A stretch of 64,000 bases of DNA from Chryseobacterium indologenes (GCF_001295265.1 NZ_LJOD01000018.1:40741-104740), one strand, 5' to 3'. Shown: positions 16,807-26,418, counted from the stretch's first letter. Notes: a model not told the origin generated them from the letters alone. Program-made: numbers and translations.

Positions 16807-19254
16807 TTAATTCACCCGCTTTTTTTCTTCATCATTGCTGAACTTTTTATTTTGTCCTTTTATTGATTTTCCAAAATTCCACGTCAGTGATAGCCTGATT
16901 TTTTGTGTGTCGCGATAATCAAAATTTTCTTGTTTTATGCCATTCACGTATTGAATAAATGTCCTTTTTTGTGTTCTGAATACATCCATAAAATTAACGG
17001 CAGTCTGAAGTTTATTTTTAAGGAATAAAAAATTGAAGCCCGCATCAAAATAGTAAAAATCAGATACCTTAAAGCTCCCGGCAACGGAAGAAGACTTATA
17101 GAAAAAATTTAATTCTGATCGGATTGTTTTAGCTTTATTGAGGTTGAAAACATTATTGGATTTCAATGAAAAAGTCCAGCCGTCAATGTTTGAAACTACA
17201 TTGGGGGTTTTAGAGGTTGTTTGTGAATAGTAAAGATTGAATTGATTATTACTTTCCCACCATTTCCATTGATTAAAAGTATAGCTCTCCACCCATCCGA
17301 TACTTTTTTCTGTATAAAAGTTAATTGGTTTTACAATCTGAATAGCAGAGCCTGCCGAGACATTCATTACCTCATCAAAGCCATTGGTTAAGTTATAGGC
17401 ATAAACAGAACTGTAAAGATTTTTATAAGTATGGGATAATTCTATATTATCAGTGAAATAAGGCTGTAAAAACGGATTTCCTTCAGAATAATTAAAAGAA
17501 GAAGTATAGAACCTGAATGGGTTTAACTTTGAAAAGGAAGGCCTGTCAATTCTTCTGTTATAATTAAGTCCCAATGTACTTTCCTCAGATAATTTGTAGG
17601 TTAGGTAAAAGGTTGGAAAAAGTTTTAAATAATTATTTTTAGTTGTTTGACTAAGGGTCTCGGAATAGCCTTTTGTTTGTGTATTTTCCAACCTTAAGCC
17701 TAACTGAAGAATCCATTTCTGAGACAATTCTTTGTTACCGGAAATATAAACAGCCTGTATGTTTTCTTTATAATTAAAAACATTGCTTCTGGACGGATCA
17801 AAATCCGGGGAGGCACTTGTTGTGTTAAAATAAGAAACATTACTGTCATTATTAATGAATGATACTTTTCCTCCAAATGAAAATTTCATCCATTTCAAGG
17901 GAGTTTCAAAATCAGCTTTTGCAGAATAAATATCAATATCCTGATTATTTAAATTATTGGCCGCACTGTATCTGTCAGGAACTTCTGTTCTGTCTGGCAG
18001 AAAAGTATTGGTATTAAAGTTATTGTTCATGTGCAGAGTGTATTTAAAATAATCTATATCCATTGAAAACAGAGCACCTTCATTATTCATTTTTGTTACG
18101 GAATGAATATTCAAAGAATGTGTTTTTCTATTCATTTCTAAACGGGAAGGAGTTATAACCAGAGAATCTGTAATCAAATTATTGTTCATGATACTTGATG
18201 TATTAATACCTTTCCGGATGGATTGCCCCGATGCCCCGGAGTACTGTATTCCGATGGTTGTTTTTGGGCTTATCTGATAATCCAAGGAAATATTTCCGCT
18301 CCAATTATTTTGAAGGCTTCTTGCCGTATTGGTTTCAAACCAGGTATAATTGGGATAACTTATTGTATATTCCTGATAAGGAGCAATACTTCCATTGCTG
18401 TAATTAATATTTGAATTAATGGTCAATTTATTTTTCTGATAATTCAGCCCTCCTCCTAAGCTGCCTAAAGGATAAGTTGCTTGTGTATATGAAGTCTTCA
18501 GATTCCCGCTTATACTGTTCTTCTTAGCTTTTTTCATTTTGATATTTATGATTCCGCTATTTCCTGCTGCATCATATTTTGCAGGTGGATTGGTAATCAC
18601 TTCTATACTTTTTATATCGTCCGATTTTATATTTTTCAGGAAACTGATTAAATCATCTCCTGAAAGCTGTATTAATCTGTCGTCAATCATTACAGACATT
18701 CCACTTTTACCAATCATATAAATCTGATCATTCTGAATATTTATATTAGGGGTAACTTTCAGGGCATCTAAGGCATCTCCTCCGAGAGAAGAAATAGAGT
18801 TTTCAACATTGAAAACCAGCCTGTCTACTTTTCGTTCAATAAACTTCTTTTTTCTTTCCAGAACTACTTCTTTTATTTCCTGTATTTTATCTGTTTTAAT
18901 GTTTCCTAAATCCATGTTTGCCTGTAAATCAATGTCTTTATAGAAAACAATATCTTTTAAATATTTTACCTGCAAAATGTATTTTCCATGAGCTCTCTTT
19001 ATCGTAAAGAATCCCTGAGCATCTGAAAGCTCACTTGTAATGGCAACAGAGTCCTGGGTTAAAAGAATTACTTCAGTAAATTCAACAGGATCATTTTTCT
19101 CATTAATAATTTTTCCTGTTATCTGGAATTGTTGTGAGAATAAAAGACCGGATAATAGCAGCAATACCGTTGATAGAATGTTTTTTCCTATAGCGTCCGT
19201 ATTGCTTCCTATTCTTTTAATTGAATTGTCCTTTATTACTGTAATTTTTAACAT
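16807..19254 (-). CDS. outer-membrane beta-barrel receptor (CarboxypepD_reg-like + plug + OMP_b-brl_3 type)
   Basis: 815 aa. After a late hydrophobic signal segment (residues 26-42, STVLLLLSGLLFSQQ) comes a CarboxypepD_reg-like domain (ITGKIINEKNDPVEFTEVIL, about 46-115), a plug (LVFNVENSISSLGGDALDALKVTPNI, IEVITNPPAKYDAAGNSGIINIKMKK) and a barrel ending in SLTWNFGKSIKGQNKK. This is the family annotated as outer membrane beta-barrel family protein. An AGAGGA-like ribosome-binding site precedes the ATG. It is 34 nt behind a small lipoprotein gene and immediately upstream of the RiPP operon promoter on the same strand. It could handle uptake, release or sensing of the peptide product, but this is only context. 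Confidence 0.85.
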   Translation of the reverse strand: MLKITVIKDNSIKRIGSNTDAIGKNILSTVLLLLSGLLFSQQFQITGKIINEKNDPVEFTEVILLTQDSVAITSELSDAQGFFTIKRAHGKYILQVKYLKDIVFYKDIDLQANMDLGNIKTDKIQEIKEVVLERKKKFIERKVDRLVFNVENSISSLGGDALDALKVTPNINIQNDQIYMIGKSGMSVMIDDRLIQLSGDDLISFLKNIKSDDIKSIEVITNPPAKYDAAGNSGIINIKMKKAKKNSISGNLKTSYTQATYPLGSLGGGLNYQKNKLTINSNINYSNGSIAPYQEYTISYPNYTWFETNTARSLQNNWSGNISLDYQISPKTTIGIQYSGASGQSIRKGINTSSIMNNNLITDSLVITPSRLEMNRKTHSLNIHSVTKMNNEGALFSMDIDYFKYTLHMNNNFNTNTFLPDRTEVPDRYSAANNLNNQDIDIYSAKADFETPLKWMKFSFGGKVSFINNDSNVSYFNTTSASPDFDPSRSNVFNYKENIQAVYISGNKELSQKWILQLGLRLENTQTKGYSETLSQTTKNNYLKLFPTFYLTYKLSEESTLGLNYNRRIDRPSFSKLNPFRFYTSSFNYSEGNPFLQPYFTDNIELSHTYKNLYSSVYAYNLTNGFDEVMNVSAGSAIQIVKPINFYTEKSIGWVESYTFNQWKWWESNNQFNLYYSQTTSKTPNVVSNIDGWTFSLKSNNVFNLNKAKTIRSELNFFYKSSSVAGSFKVSDFYYFDAGFNFLFLKNKLQTAVNFMDVFRTQKRTFIQYVNGIKQENFDYRDTQKIRLSLTWNFGKSIKGQNKKFSNDEEKKRVN

Positions 19255-19288
19255 ATGATCCTCTGAATGTAGATTTCTGCCTTACTGA

Positions 19289-19525
19289 TTAAGGTTGATT
19301 TTTCCATTGATGTCCATCTTTTGGAGGCGGATCATCTTTAGAGGTTTCATTTTTTATGGTATCATTTCCCATCTTAAAATTATCTGATGAGTCTTTTTGG
19401 TTATTTAGCTTAAGTTCATCACCATTGTAGGTTGAGGGCTTTACTTCCAGATCATCATCCTGATTCTGAGGCACACAGGAAGAAACTGATACTATTACTA
19501 GAAATACTGAGATAATCTTTTTCAT
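19289..19525 (-). CDS. small Asp/Lys-rich lipoprotein
   Basis: 78 aa. A lipoprotein signal peptide MKKIISVFLVIVSVSSC puts the lipidated Cys at residue 17; the mature part is short, highly polar and probably disordered (DDDLEV, KDDPPPKDGHQWKNQP). No domain recognised. It is the first gene of the minus-strand unit that continues with the outer-membrane barrel and then the RiPP genes, and it faces the TPR-AraC regulator across a 256-bp divergent region. Function unknown. Confidence 0.7.
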   Translation of the reverse strand: MKKIISVFLVIVSVSSCVPQNQDDDLEVKPSTYNGDELKLNNQKDSSDNFKMGNDTIKNETSKDDPPPKDGHQWKNQP

Positions 19526-19623
19526 GGTCTGGTGAATATTTAAAGTTTATCGAATTATTTTTACCGAATTTATCAGTCTAAAATCAGCTTAGAAACCAAT
19601 TGATGTATCTATTTCAAAATAAG

Positions 19624-19651
19624 TACGTGCTAATTGATGAATTGGCACGTA
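19624..19651. promoter_or_regulatory. operator-like inverted repeat in divergent promoter region
   Basis: TACGTGCTAATT, 4-nt spacer, AATTGGCACGTA: a 12-bp interrupted palindrome with one mismatch, between the lipoprotein/barrel/RiPP unit (minus) and the TPR-AraC regulator (plus). Size and symmetry suit a dimeric DNA-binding protein. No T tract follows, so it is not a terminator. Confidence 0.55.
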
Positions 19652-19781
19652 TTTAACATATTGATTTTCATTGTTTTATATTGTTGTTTGAATTTCGTTT
19701 TATCGAAGGGATAACATTTGTTTTTTTCATACATTATTGATATATTTTAATTATTTTAGAAAAACTTTAACCACAATACAA

Positions 19782-21536
19782 ATGCTGATCAAAAAAAGTT
19801 GCTTCATAGTATTTCATTTACTCTCTGCGATTTTACTTTCACAGGAAGTCTATAGTGATTATTATAAGCTTAAAAGAGAATATGAAAACTACCCGGAAAA
19901 TGATAAAAGGGCTTTTCCCTATATAAATTCTTATATCAATAAAGCTAAAAGGGAAAAAAAATATGCGCAGCTGGTTCAGGGATATAAGGATGCCGTATTT
20001 TATTCATATTCAGAGGAAAATAAATTAAAATATGCGGACAGTACCATCATAGCTGCAAAGTTACTGGAGGATAAAGATGCCATTAGTGATGCCTATCTTG
20101 GAAAAGGTATTATATACTATTTCAATTATAAAAAATACAAACCGGCATTAGATGAGTATTTAAAAGCATATGAATATTCATTAAATACAAAAAATGATTA
20201 TCTGAGATATAAGATACTCTACCATCTTGGAGTTGTAAAAAGTTATCTGGGATATTATGATGAGGCTGCAGTTCATTTTAAAGAAACTGTGGCCTTTTTT
20301 GAAAAAAAATCCAAAGAAAAGAATCATCCTAATATTATTTTCAATAACAGAAAGGGCTATTTTAACAGTCTGCATCAGATGATTATATGTTATAGAAATA
20401 CACATCATTATAAGGCCGCAGACTCACTGATCAGTATTGGATTATCCAAAACATTAAACACTAAAGATTTTAGACAGGAAAACGGGTATTTTCTCAAAGA
20501 ACGCGGTATTGGGGAATACCGCAGAAAAGAATATCAGAAAGCAATCCATACGCTGGATCAATCGCTGAAACCTCTTCTTAATATTAATGATTTTGCCTGG
20601 GCTACAGTTGATTATTTTTATATTGGAAAATCCTATCTGGGAATTGGTGATTCAAAGAATGGTATTTCTTATTTTCAGAAGGTAGATTCAGTATTTCAAA
20701 AGCATAGTTTTATTCTTCCTGAATTAAGGGAAAATTATGAACTGCTGGTTAAATACAATAAAGAAGAAAAAAATACCGAACAGGAATTATACTATACCAA
20801 CCAGCTGCTAAAAGTGGATAGTGTTATTTCAAAAGATTTTACTTATCTCGCTTCCAGAATCCACAAAGAATATGATACAAAAACGCTGGAAGGGGAGAAA
20901 GCCAGGTTGGAAAAAGAAGCCTCATGGAATACCCGTGTCATTGCCGGTCTGGTTTTTATTGTCGTTATTTTAATAATAATACTCATTATACGATATAAAA
21001 AAGAAAAAGAAATAAGAGTGAATTACAGGCTATTGGAAAAAAAGATCCTGAACAAAAATAACGATGATTACCAGGAAATTCCTGTGAAGCCAAAGAATGA
21101 TAATAAGCTCGAACTTGATTCCAGAATAATTGATGACCTGCTGGCTAAACTTAAAGATTTTGAAGAAAAAAACAAGTTTACAGAAAATGGATTAACCCTT
21201 AATAAACTGGCAGCTAAGTTTAATACAAACTCCAATTACCTCTCTCAGGTTGTTAATGAATGCAAAGGGACAAATTTCAACAGATATTTAAGTGAATTGC
21301 GTATTAATTATATTACAAATAAGCTGTATAATGATAAAAAATATCTTAATTATAAAATAGAAACCTTAGCAGAAAAATGCGGAATAGCCTCCAGGACCAA
21401 TTTTTCTAATCTTTTTCAGGAAATCAATGGGATACGTCCTACAGATTTTATAAAAAAAAGAAATCAGGATTTGGGAAAAGAACAGAACTTTTCTGTATTT
21501 AATAAAAAAAGGGAAACAATTCAGAATAAAGACTAA
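19782..21536 (+). CDS. membrane-anchored TPR-AraC-type transcriptional regulator
   Basis: 584 aa from the chosen start. A signal/anchor segment (CFIVFHLLSAILLSQ) leads to about 370 residues of TPR-like helical repeats, then one transmembrane helix (VIAGLVFIVVILIIILII), a short coiled coil, and a C-terminal AraC helix-turn-helix (TLNKLAAKFNTNSNYLSQVVNE, LAEKCGIASRTNFSNLFQEINGIRPTDF). This architecture is common in flavobacteria: a periplasmic TPR sensor tied to a cytoplasmic DNA-binding domain. The ATG at 19782 was preferred over 19737 because it begins the signal segment. Divergent from the lipoprotein/barrel/RiPP unit, it is the best candidate regulator. Confidence 0.85.
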   Translation: MLIKKSCFIVFHLLSAILLSQEVYSDYYKLKREYENYPENDKRAFPYINSYINKAKREKKYAQLVQGYKDAVFYSYSEENKLKYADSTIIAAKLLEDKDAISDAYLGKGIIYYFNYKKYKPALDEYLKAYEYSLNTKNDYLRYKILYHLGVVKSYLGYYDEAAVHFKETVAFFEKKSKEKNHPNIIFNNRKGYFNSLHQMIICYRNTHHYKAADSLISIGLSKTLNTKDFRQENGYFLKERGIGEYRRKEYQKAIHTLDQSLKPLLNINDFAWATVDYFYIGKSYLGIGDSKNGISYFQKVDSVFQKHSFILPELRENYELLVKYNKEEKNTEQELYYTNQLLKVDSVISKDFTYLASRIHKEYDTKTLEGEKARLEKEASWNTRVIAGLVFIVVILIIILIIRYKKEKEIRVNYRLLEKKILNKNNDDYQEIPVKPKNDNKLELDSRIIDDLLAKLKDFEEKNKFTENGLTLNKLAAKFNTNSNYLSQVVNECKGTNFNRYLSELRINYITNKLYNDKKYLNYKIETLAEKCGIASRTNFSNLFQEINGIRPTDFIKKRNQDLGKEQNFSVFNKKRETIQNKD

Positions 21537-21543
21537 TATCAAC

Positions 21544-21571
21544 AAAAAACCTCACAATAATAATTGTAAGG
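21544..21571 (-). terminator. terminator of first tRNA-Pro/Arg operon
   Basis: Minus strand: CCTTACAAT / ATTGTGAGG stem (one G-T) then TTTTTTG. The opposite strand also has a T-rich run, so it may serve the regulator gene as well. The same CCTCACA...TTGTGAGG hairpin family recurs at 33112 and 35051. Confidence 0.75.
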
Positions 21572-21577
21572 CTTTTG

Positions 21578-21651
21578 TGAGCGCGAAAGGATTCGAACCT
21601 TTGACCGTCTGCTTAGAAGGCAGATGCTCTATCCAGCTGAGCTACGCACCC
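21578..21651 (-). tRNA. tRNA-Arg(TCT), copy 1
   Basis: 74 nt cloverleaf on the minus strand: acceptor GGGTGCG, D arm with AGCTCAGCTGGATAGAGC, anticodon stem CTGCC TTCTAAG CAG-type loop with anticodon TCT, T arm GGTTCGAATCC, discriminator A, no encoded CCA. Identical to the copy at 40547-40620. Confidence 0.95.
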
Positions 21652-21668
21652 TTGTTTTTGAAAATAAG

Positions 21669-21743
21669 TCGGGGCGGCAGGATTCGAACCTGCGACCTCC
21701 TGGTCCCAAACCAGGCGCGATGACCGGACTACGCTACGCCCCG
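21669..21743 (-). tRNA. tRNA-Pro(TGG), copy 1
   Basis: 75 nt on the minus strand: acceptor CGGGGCG, anticodon loop TTTGGGA giving TGG, T arm GGTTCGAATCC, discriminator A. Identical to the copy at 40661-40735. Confidence 0.95.
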
Positions 21744-21787
21744 ATTGGTAGTCATCTTAAACAAATTTTACTTCGTTTTTGCGAGTG

Positions 21788-21795
21788 CAAAGATA
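21788..21795 (-). promoter_or_regulatory. -7 box of first tRNA operon
   Basis: Minus strand TATCTTTG, followed by GCACTCGCAA. The same block (TTCTATnTTTGCACTCGCAA) precedes the second tRNA operon, which supports it as the promoter and start site. Confidence 0.75.
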
Positions 21796-22008
21796 GAAAC
21801 TTTTTTTGAATAATAAAAACAATTTGTGAAAAAAGATTTTTAGGCGTTAAAAGCCGGAAATACTATTTCATTGTTTTTCTGTACGTTGAAAATTACCAAA
21901 AAATAAATATTTTTCACTTTTGAAATTTATTTCACTGACTTACAGTTGAATAAAGCTTAATTCGTTATTTTTTTTATTTTAAGCGAAAAATACAGCTGAA
22001 ATTGCTGT

Positions 22009-22041
22009 TAAAAAAGCCCCTAGACAAAATCTAAGGGCTTT
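22009..22041 (-). terminator. terminator of M43 metalloprotease gene
   Basis: Minus strand AAAGCCCTTAGA / TCTAGGGGCTTT stem with one G-T pair, then TTTTTT. Confidence 0.85.
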
Positions 22042-22063
22042 GATTATAATAGGGGAAAATAAT

Positions 22064-24100
22064 TTATTTTTTGATGAATTTTATATTTTCCTGTTGTTTT
22101 TCATTTTTGAAGCTGATGAAGTAAACTCCTTTTGTCAGCTCAGATACATGAATTTTCTGATCTTCAATAACTCCGGTTTTGATGATCTGACCTACTGCGT
22201 TATGAATTTCATATTTCGTTTTATCTGAAATATTGGTTACATTCAGAACATCACCTACAGGGTTCGGATAGATACCCACTGTATTTTTGGCTTTTGTCAC
22301 TTCATTAGTTGCCAGGAAATTTCCTACTACTTTAAATTGTCTGCTTTGAGTATCTGCAAACAGATCATCACCAGCAGCAACAATATTCCCCGCTGAATTT
22401 TTAATTCTGTAAAAACCTCCATACTCATAGATACCATCTGCTTCACTGTCATTAATGGTGAAGGTATAGCATTCATTTAGAGGAAGTACCCAGTTTTCAG
22501 TATAAAGGTCTGGAATTGGATTGACCGTCGGATTAACAACATCAGTGTAAGGTCCACCCTGATATAACGTAGTCCCTGTACTGTTTTGTAAAGTCCAGGT
22601 TGTTTCTGATCCAAAATAATCTAATTGTAATTCTAAAGTGAAATTTGTATTGGATACCGGTGCAGAATTAGCTAAAGCAACGGAAGCTGAGTTATTAGTG
22701 CTTCTTTGATCAGTAGTTCCGTTTACAGAAGATATCTTGGCGGAAACAATACCAAACCCTGCTCCGGTAGGAATATTAATGATGGCATATTTATCCTGGG
22801 CAAGATTTCCGGTCCAGTTGGTGGTCTGCTGGGCACCTCCATTTACGGAATAAGTAATTACTGCAGAAGTAAGCGGGCTTGTTCCTCTGTTATATAATGA
22901 GAATTTAGCAATAACAGGAGCAGGAGAATCTCCACAGGCCGTCTGATCGCAGTTTCTCTCACCTTTTAATTCAGCATCGTTGGCGAATAACGGAATAGGA
23001 AGATCAGCTGTTGATGTTTTTAATTCCATTCTTCTTGGAGAATTGTTCATCACGGTTGTCATCCTGTCCTTCTGGTTGATCGTGAAAATGTTCATACATG
23101 AATCATTGGTATAGTCCATATAGTTCTCAAACATTTCATCTGCAGTACCACAGGTATTTGATCTTGGGTGTGATGGGCATCCTCCGTTGGATGTTTTATG
23201 GATAGGTGTATCAGCACAGTAGTCGTTTCCACAGTTGGAGTCTCCCCAGATATGTCTTAATCCTAAGAAATGTCCTACCTCGTGGGTCATCGTTCTTCCC
23301 CTGTTGTAAGGAGCATTAAGCATGAATGTACCATCGTTATAGGCAATGCTTCCGAAAGTTGAATAATTGGCTACAACCCCGTCAGTATCTGCATAGCCAC
23401 CATCAGATGCCAGGCCAGGAAGGGTAGAGGCAGATGGGAATTGTGCATAACCAAGAAGGTCAGAATCGGAGAAATTTACACTCCACATGTTCATATATTT
23501 TGTAGGATCCCATATTGTTGTAGGCTTTACATAACTGTCAATAGCAGCTGTAGACCATGATGCCTGACAGAGATTGATACGATCTATTCCGTTGGTAGGA
23601 TTTCCGTTCGGGTCAACTTTTGCCAGGGCAAATTGTATCATTGTATCTGCACCTGCAGGATTCGTATTGAATCCCGGAGTTCCGCTCAGCTTTCGGTAAT
23701 CATTGTTCATTACGGTAATCTGGGACTGAACCTGAGCATCAGTAATATTGGGAGCAGTACCTAATGTTTCTCCACTGTGAATAACGTGTACTACAACCGG
23801 AATGGTAATAATCCCTCCGTTTTGAGATTTGTTGAACTGTGCATTGGCAATTAAAGGACCAATCCAGTCTTCAAATTCTTTTTCTGTCATTCTGCTTGGA
23901 TTCTGCTTCTGCAGCATCGCTTCATATTCTGAAGAAGCACATCTTACAAACCCATCTGTCTTTCTTAATTCCTCCAAAGTATAAGTTCGTCCAAAAACGA
24001 TTTTATCCTGAGTATTGGTATTCTTTTTTTGACCAAAAACCCAGCAGGTAAGGATTAAGAGTAGTAAAAATGGTAATTTAAAAGTAGTTTTACCTTTCAT
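22064..24100 (-). CDS. M43 (pappalysin-type) zinc metalloprotease with T9SS sorting domain
   Basis: 678 aa. Signal peptide (to about residue 23), propeptide region, then an M43 catalytic domain with THEVGHFLGLRHIWGD, giving zinc ligands His273, His277 and His283 with Glu274 as base, and a downstream Met-turn near NYMDYTNDSCMNIFT. A beta-domain region (about 390-600) follows. The last 75 residues, starting IYPNPVGDVLNV and ending in KFIKK, are a type A T9SS C-terminal signal, so it is secreted across the outer membrane. Extracellular protein degradation is the family role. Terminator directly downstream. Confidence 0.93.
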   Translation of the reverse strand: MKGKTTFKLPFLLLLILTCWVFGQKKNTNTQDKIVFGRTYTLEELRKTDGFVRCASSEYEAMLQKQNPSRMTEKEFEDWIGPLIANAQFNKSQNGGIITIPVVVHVIHSGETLGTAPNITDAQVQSQITVMNNDYRKLSGTPGFNTNPAGADTMIQFALAKVDPNGNPTNGIDRINLCQASWSTAAIDSYVKPTTIWDPTKYMNMWSVNFSDSDLLGYAQFPSASTLPGLASDGGYADTDGVVANYSTFGSIAYNDGTFMLNAPYNRGRTMTHEVGHFLGLRHIWGDSNCGNDYCADTPIHKTSNGGCPSHPRSNTCGTADEMFENYMDYTNDSCMNIFTINQKDRMTTVMNNSPRRMELKTSTADLPIPLFANDAELKGERNCDQTACGDSPAPVIAKFSLYNRGTSPLTSAVITYSVNGGAQQTTNWTGNLAQDKYAIINIPTGAGFGIVSAKISSVNGTTDQRSTNNSASVALANSAPVSNTNFTLELQLDYFGSETTWTLQNSTGTTLYQGGPYTDVVNPTVNPIPDLYTENWVLPLNECYTFTINDSEADGIYEYGGFYRIKNSAGNIVAAGDDLFADTQSRQFKVVGNFLATNEVTKAKNTVGIYPNPVGDVLNVTNISDKTKYEIHNAVGQIIKTGVIEDQKIHVSELTKGVYFISFKNEKQQENIKFIKK

Positions 24101-24177
24101 TTGGTTATTTTTAATTAATTTTACAAATATATGTTTTTTATATATTTTTTTTTATTATTAATTGATAAATAATTAAA

Positions 24178-24663
24178 ATGAAAATTCAGCTGCTCATCAT
24201 ATTAACTCCACTTTTACTGTTTAATATAGGTTGTAATTCTCAACAGAAAAACTCTGAGGTACAATTGAATAGAGCACAGCAAAGATTTGAGGTTAAAAAA
24301 ATAGAAGTTACAGAACAGACAAGAGGAACCAACAGGATTATTACGTTTATCCCGGGGTCTAAAATAACATCTGTGAATGGTTCGGAATCAGTTACTGTAT
24401 TATCTGCAGCAGATTGGGGCAATATAGTAAAGCAGGCCGAAATGATTGATCTGCCTAAGATTTCAACATTAGAATCACCCACTGAAGGAAGGGCAACAGA
24501 CAGGGCACTTGCTTCCGCCATAATAATTACAACAAGCAAAGAAACGTTTACATCGTCAAGCTTCGATGCAGGAATACCGCCAAAAGAACTGGAAGGCTTA
24601 TACAAGCTTCTTGTTGACAGGAATTCACCAAAATCTAAACTTCCTAAACGAGACGTTCGCTGA
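24178..24663 (+). CDS. hypothetical lipoprotein
   Basis: 161 aa. Lipoprotein signal peptide with Cys19 (LLLFNIGC). The mature part contains FEVKKIEVTEQTRGTNRIITFIPGSKITSVNG and a C-terminal region rich in Ser/Thr, without recognised domain. It is transcribed divergently from the metalloprotease (77-bp gap) and convergently to the ABC operon, sharing the bidirectional terminator. Function unknown. Confidence 0.7.
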   Translation: MKIQLLIILTPLLLFNIGCNSQQKNSEVQLNRAQQRFEVKKIEVTEQTRGTNRIITFIPGSKITSVNGSESVTVLSAADWGNIVKQAEMIDLPKISTLESPTEGRATDRALASAIIITTSKETFTSSSFDAGIPPKELEGLYKLLVDRNSPKSKLPKRDVR

Positions 24664-24705
24664 TCTTGTTGAGTATATTCAGAATACAGAAAATCAGAAA
24701 ATAAA

Positions 24706-24741
24706 AATTCCCCGAAATTGAATATTTCGGGGAATTTTTAT
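24706..24741. terminator. bidirectional terminator between convergent genes
   Basis: Long stem AAATTCCCCGAAAT / ATTTCGGGGAATTT with T tracts on both strands. Confidence 0.88.
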
Positions 24742-24743
24742 TT

Positions 24744-25520
24744 TTATCCGCCTTTTTTTCTTACGAATAAATAAAAACTTATGACAGCAAAAACGAAAAT
24801 TGCGGCAATATTGCTGTAATCCAGTCTTTCAAAGGAAATATTTTCAGACATAAAATTCCCATAAGATTTATATCCTCCGGTGTAAACCAGAAAATCGGAA
24901 AACTTTTTTTCATTAACTAATCCGGAGAAAATCAGCATAAACATACTGATCCCGATAGGATAGATGAAATTTTTGAAAACAAGGCTGAGAGCCAGCTGAA
25001 TCATGGCTATGGCGGAGAGAGTAATCGTAAATTTTAAAAAAGTATAAAAGATAACTTCCCTGAAATCATAGTTCTGGAAACCCAACTCCGGGAAAACGAT
25101 GCTGAAAAGATAACCGCTCAGCAGAAGTGTAAAGTAAGAGAGCAGAACAGATAACAGGATTGTAATCAGGATAAATAATGCTTTTGAAATGAAAATCTTT
25201 GATTTTGAGACAGGGATGGTGAAAAGAATCTTATAATTATTGTTCTTATATTCCACATCACAGCAGGCATGCACAAAAAGAGAGACCAGAATAGGATACA
25301 GCATGTAGAAAAACATGAATACCATTCTTCCCAGTGACATTTTCCACGGATTTTCCGTGCCGCCTCCCGTTCCGATTCCGGAGCTGATGACATCATAAGC
25401 TATGTAAAGATCAATAGCGAAAATGATGAGTGCCGGAACTAAAAGAACCCCGAATATCTCTCTGTTTTTAGATAGTTTATACTGTTCAGAGGAGAAAGCC
25501 TTATAGAATGTATTAGTCAT
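24744..25520 (-). CDS. ABC-2 type exporter permease
   Basis: 258 aa with about six transmembrane helices (for example LLVPALIIFAIDLYIAYDVI, VFMFFYMLYPILVSLFVHAC, LFILITILLSVLLSYFTLLLSGYLF). It fits the ABC-2/DUF3526-like permeases that partner with single ATPase subunits, as in lantibiotic-immunity or bacteriocin-type exporters. Its start overlaps the end of the ATPase gene by 8 nt, so the two are translationally coupled. Substrate unknown. Confidence 0.85.
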   Translation of the reverse strand: MTNTFYKAFSSEQYKLSKNREIFGVLLVPALIIFAIDLYIAYDVISSGIGTGGGTENPWKMSLGRMVFMFFYMLYPILVSLFVHACCDVEYKNNNYKILFTIPVSKSKIFISKALFILITILLSVLLSYFTLLLSGYLFSIVFPELGFQNYDFREVIFYTFLKFTITLSAIAMIQLALSLVFKNFIYPIGISMFMLIFSGLVNEKKFSDFLVYTGGYKSYGNFMSENISFERLDYSNIAAIFVFAVISFYLFVRKKGG

Positions 25521-26418
25521 GGTTTTTAGAGATTAGGTTAATGAAGATCTGTTCAAGATTAGCACTTTGAGAATCGATTTCATAAATCTCAATCCCGTTT
25601 TCAATCAAAGTTTTTAAAAGAGTATGAAACGCTTTGTCATCGTTGATTTTAACTGAAATTTTATCCGGGCTATTCAGAGAGGCAGAAAAAGCTGTTCCCT
25701 GAAGGACAGAGAGTGCATTTTCAGGGTTATTTATTTTTAAGAGGATCTCTCTTTCAACCTGGCTCAGCAATTCATCTTTTGTTCCCTGAAAAATCATCTG
25801 TCCGCCTTCAATAATACCGATATGAGTGGCTGTCTTTTCCAGCTCACTAAGAATGTGGCTGGAAAGGAAAATCGTTTTTCCCTGGTCATTCAGAAACTGA
25901 AAAAGCTTTCTCATCTCAAAAATACCCTGTGGATCAAGCCCGTTAAGAGGTTCATCCAGGATCAGCAGCTTAGGATCGTGAAATATAGCCATAGCAATTC
26001 CGAGGCGTTGTTTCATTCCCATAGAAAGGGCACTGGCTTTCTTCTTTTTTTCACGGTGAAGATCCACCAGCTCCAGCACCTCATCAATCCTTTTTGTTCC
26101 TTTACCATAAATAATATCAAGATACTTCAGATTTTCAAAAACACTAAGTTTTGTATAAAAGCAAGGGGATTCAATGAGGTTGCCGGTTTTGGACAGGATT
26201 TCGGTACGATGGTGTCTGAGGCTTTTGTTTTGTATGAAGATCTTATCTTCCGTTTCTTCCAGAAGCCCCAAAAGCAACTTTATTGTGGTGGATTTTCCTG
26301 CCCCGTTTCTCCCCAGATATCCATAAATGCTGCCTTCCGGGACGCTAAGGCTGATATTGTTTAAAATAGTTTTGCCGCCTAATGTATAGTTTAAGCCTTT
26401 AGTTGTAATGCTTTCCAT
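25513..26418 (-). CDS. ABC transporter ATP-binding protein
   Basis: 301 aa. Walker A GRNGAGKSTT near residue 38, signature ALSMGMKQRLGIAMA, Walker B KLLILDEPLNGLDP, H-loop LSSHILSELEK. A C-terminal extension of about 80 residues follows the core. It resembles the BcrA/SpaF-like exporters of antimicrobial peptides and lipids. It overlaps the permease gene and begins at the last base of the esterase gene, so the three form one minus-strand operon. Confidence 0.92.
   Translation of the reverse strand: MESITTKGLNYTLGGKTILNNISLSVPEGSIYGYLGRNGAGKSTTIKLLLGLLEETEDKIFIQNKSLRHHRTEILSKTGNLIESPCFYTKLSVFENLKYLDIIYGKGTKRIDEVLELVDLHREKKKKASALSMGMKQRLGIAMAIFHDPKLLILDEPLNGLDPQGIFEMRKLFQFLNDQGKTIFLSSHILSELEKTATHIGIIEGGQMIFQGTKDELLSQVEREILLKINNPENALSVLQGTAFSASLNSPDKISVKINDDKAFHTLLKTLIENGIEIYEIDSQSANLEQIFINLISKNHD

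Larger units (their letters stand above)
21744..22063. other. 320-bp region between tRNA operon and metalloprotease gene
   Basis: Contains the tRNA promoter at 21788-21795 and the metalloprotease terminator at 22009-22041, both for the minus strand. The AT-rich remainder shows no gene. Confidence 0.6.

Noticed and set aside
21624..21809. 61-aa plus-strand ORF with GRQDSNLRPPGPKPG
   Set aside because: Classic false translation of antisense tRNA-Pro sequence.
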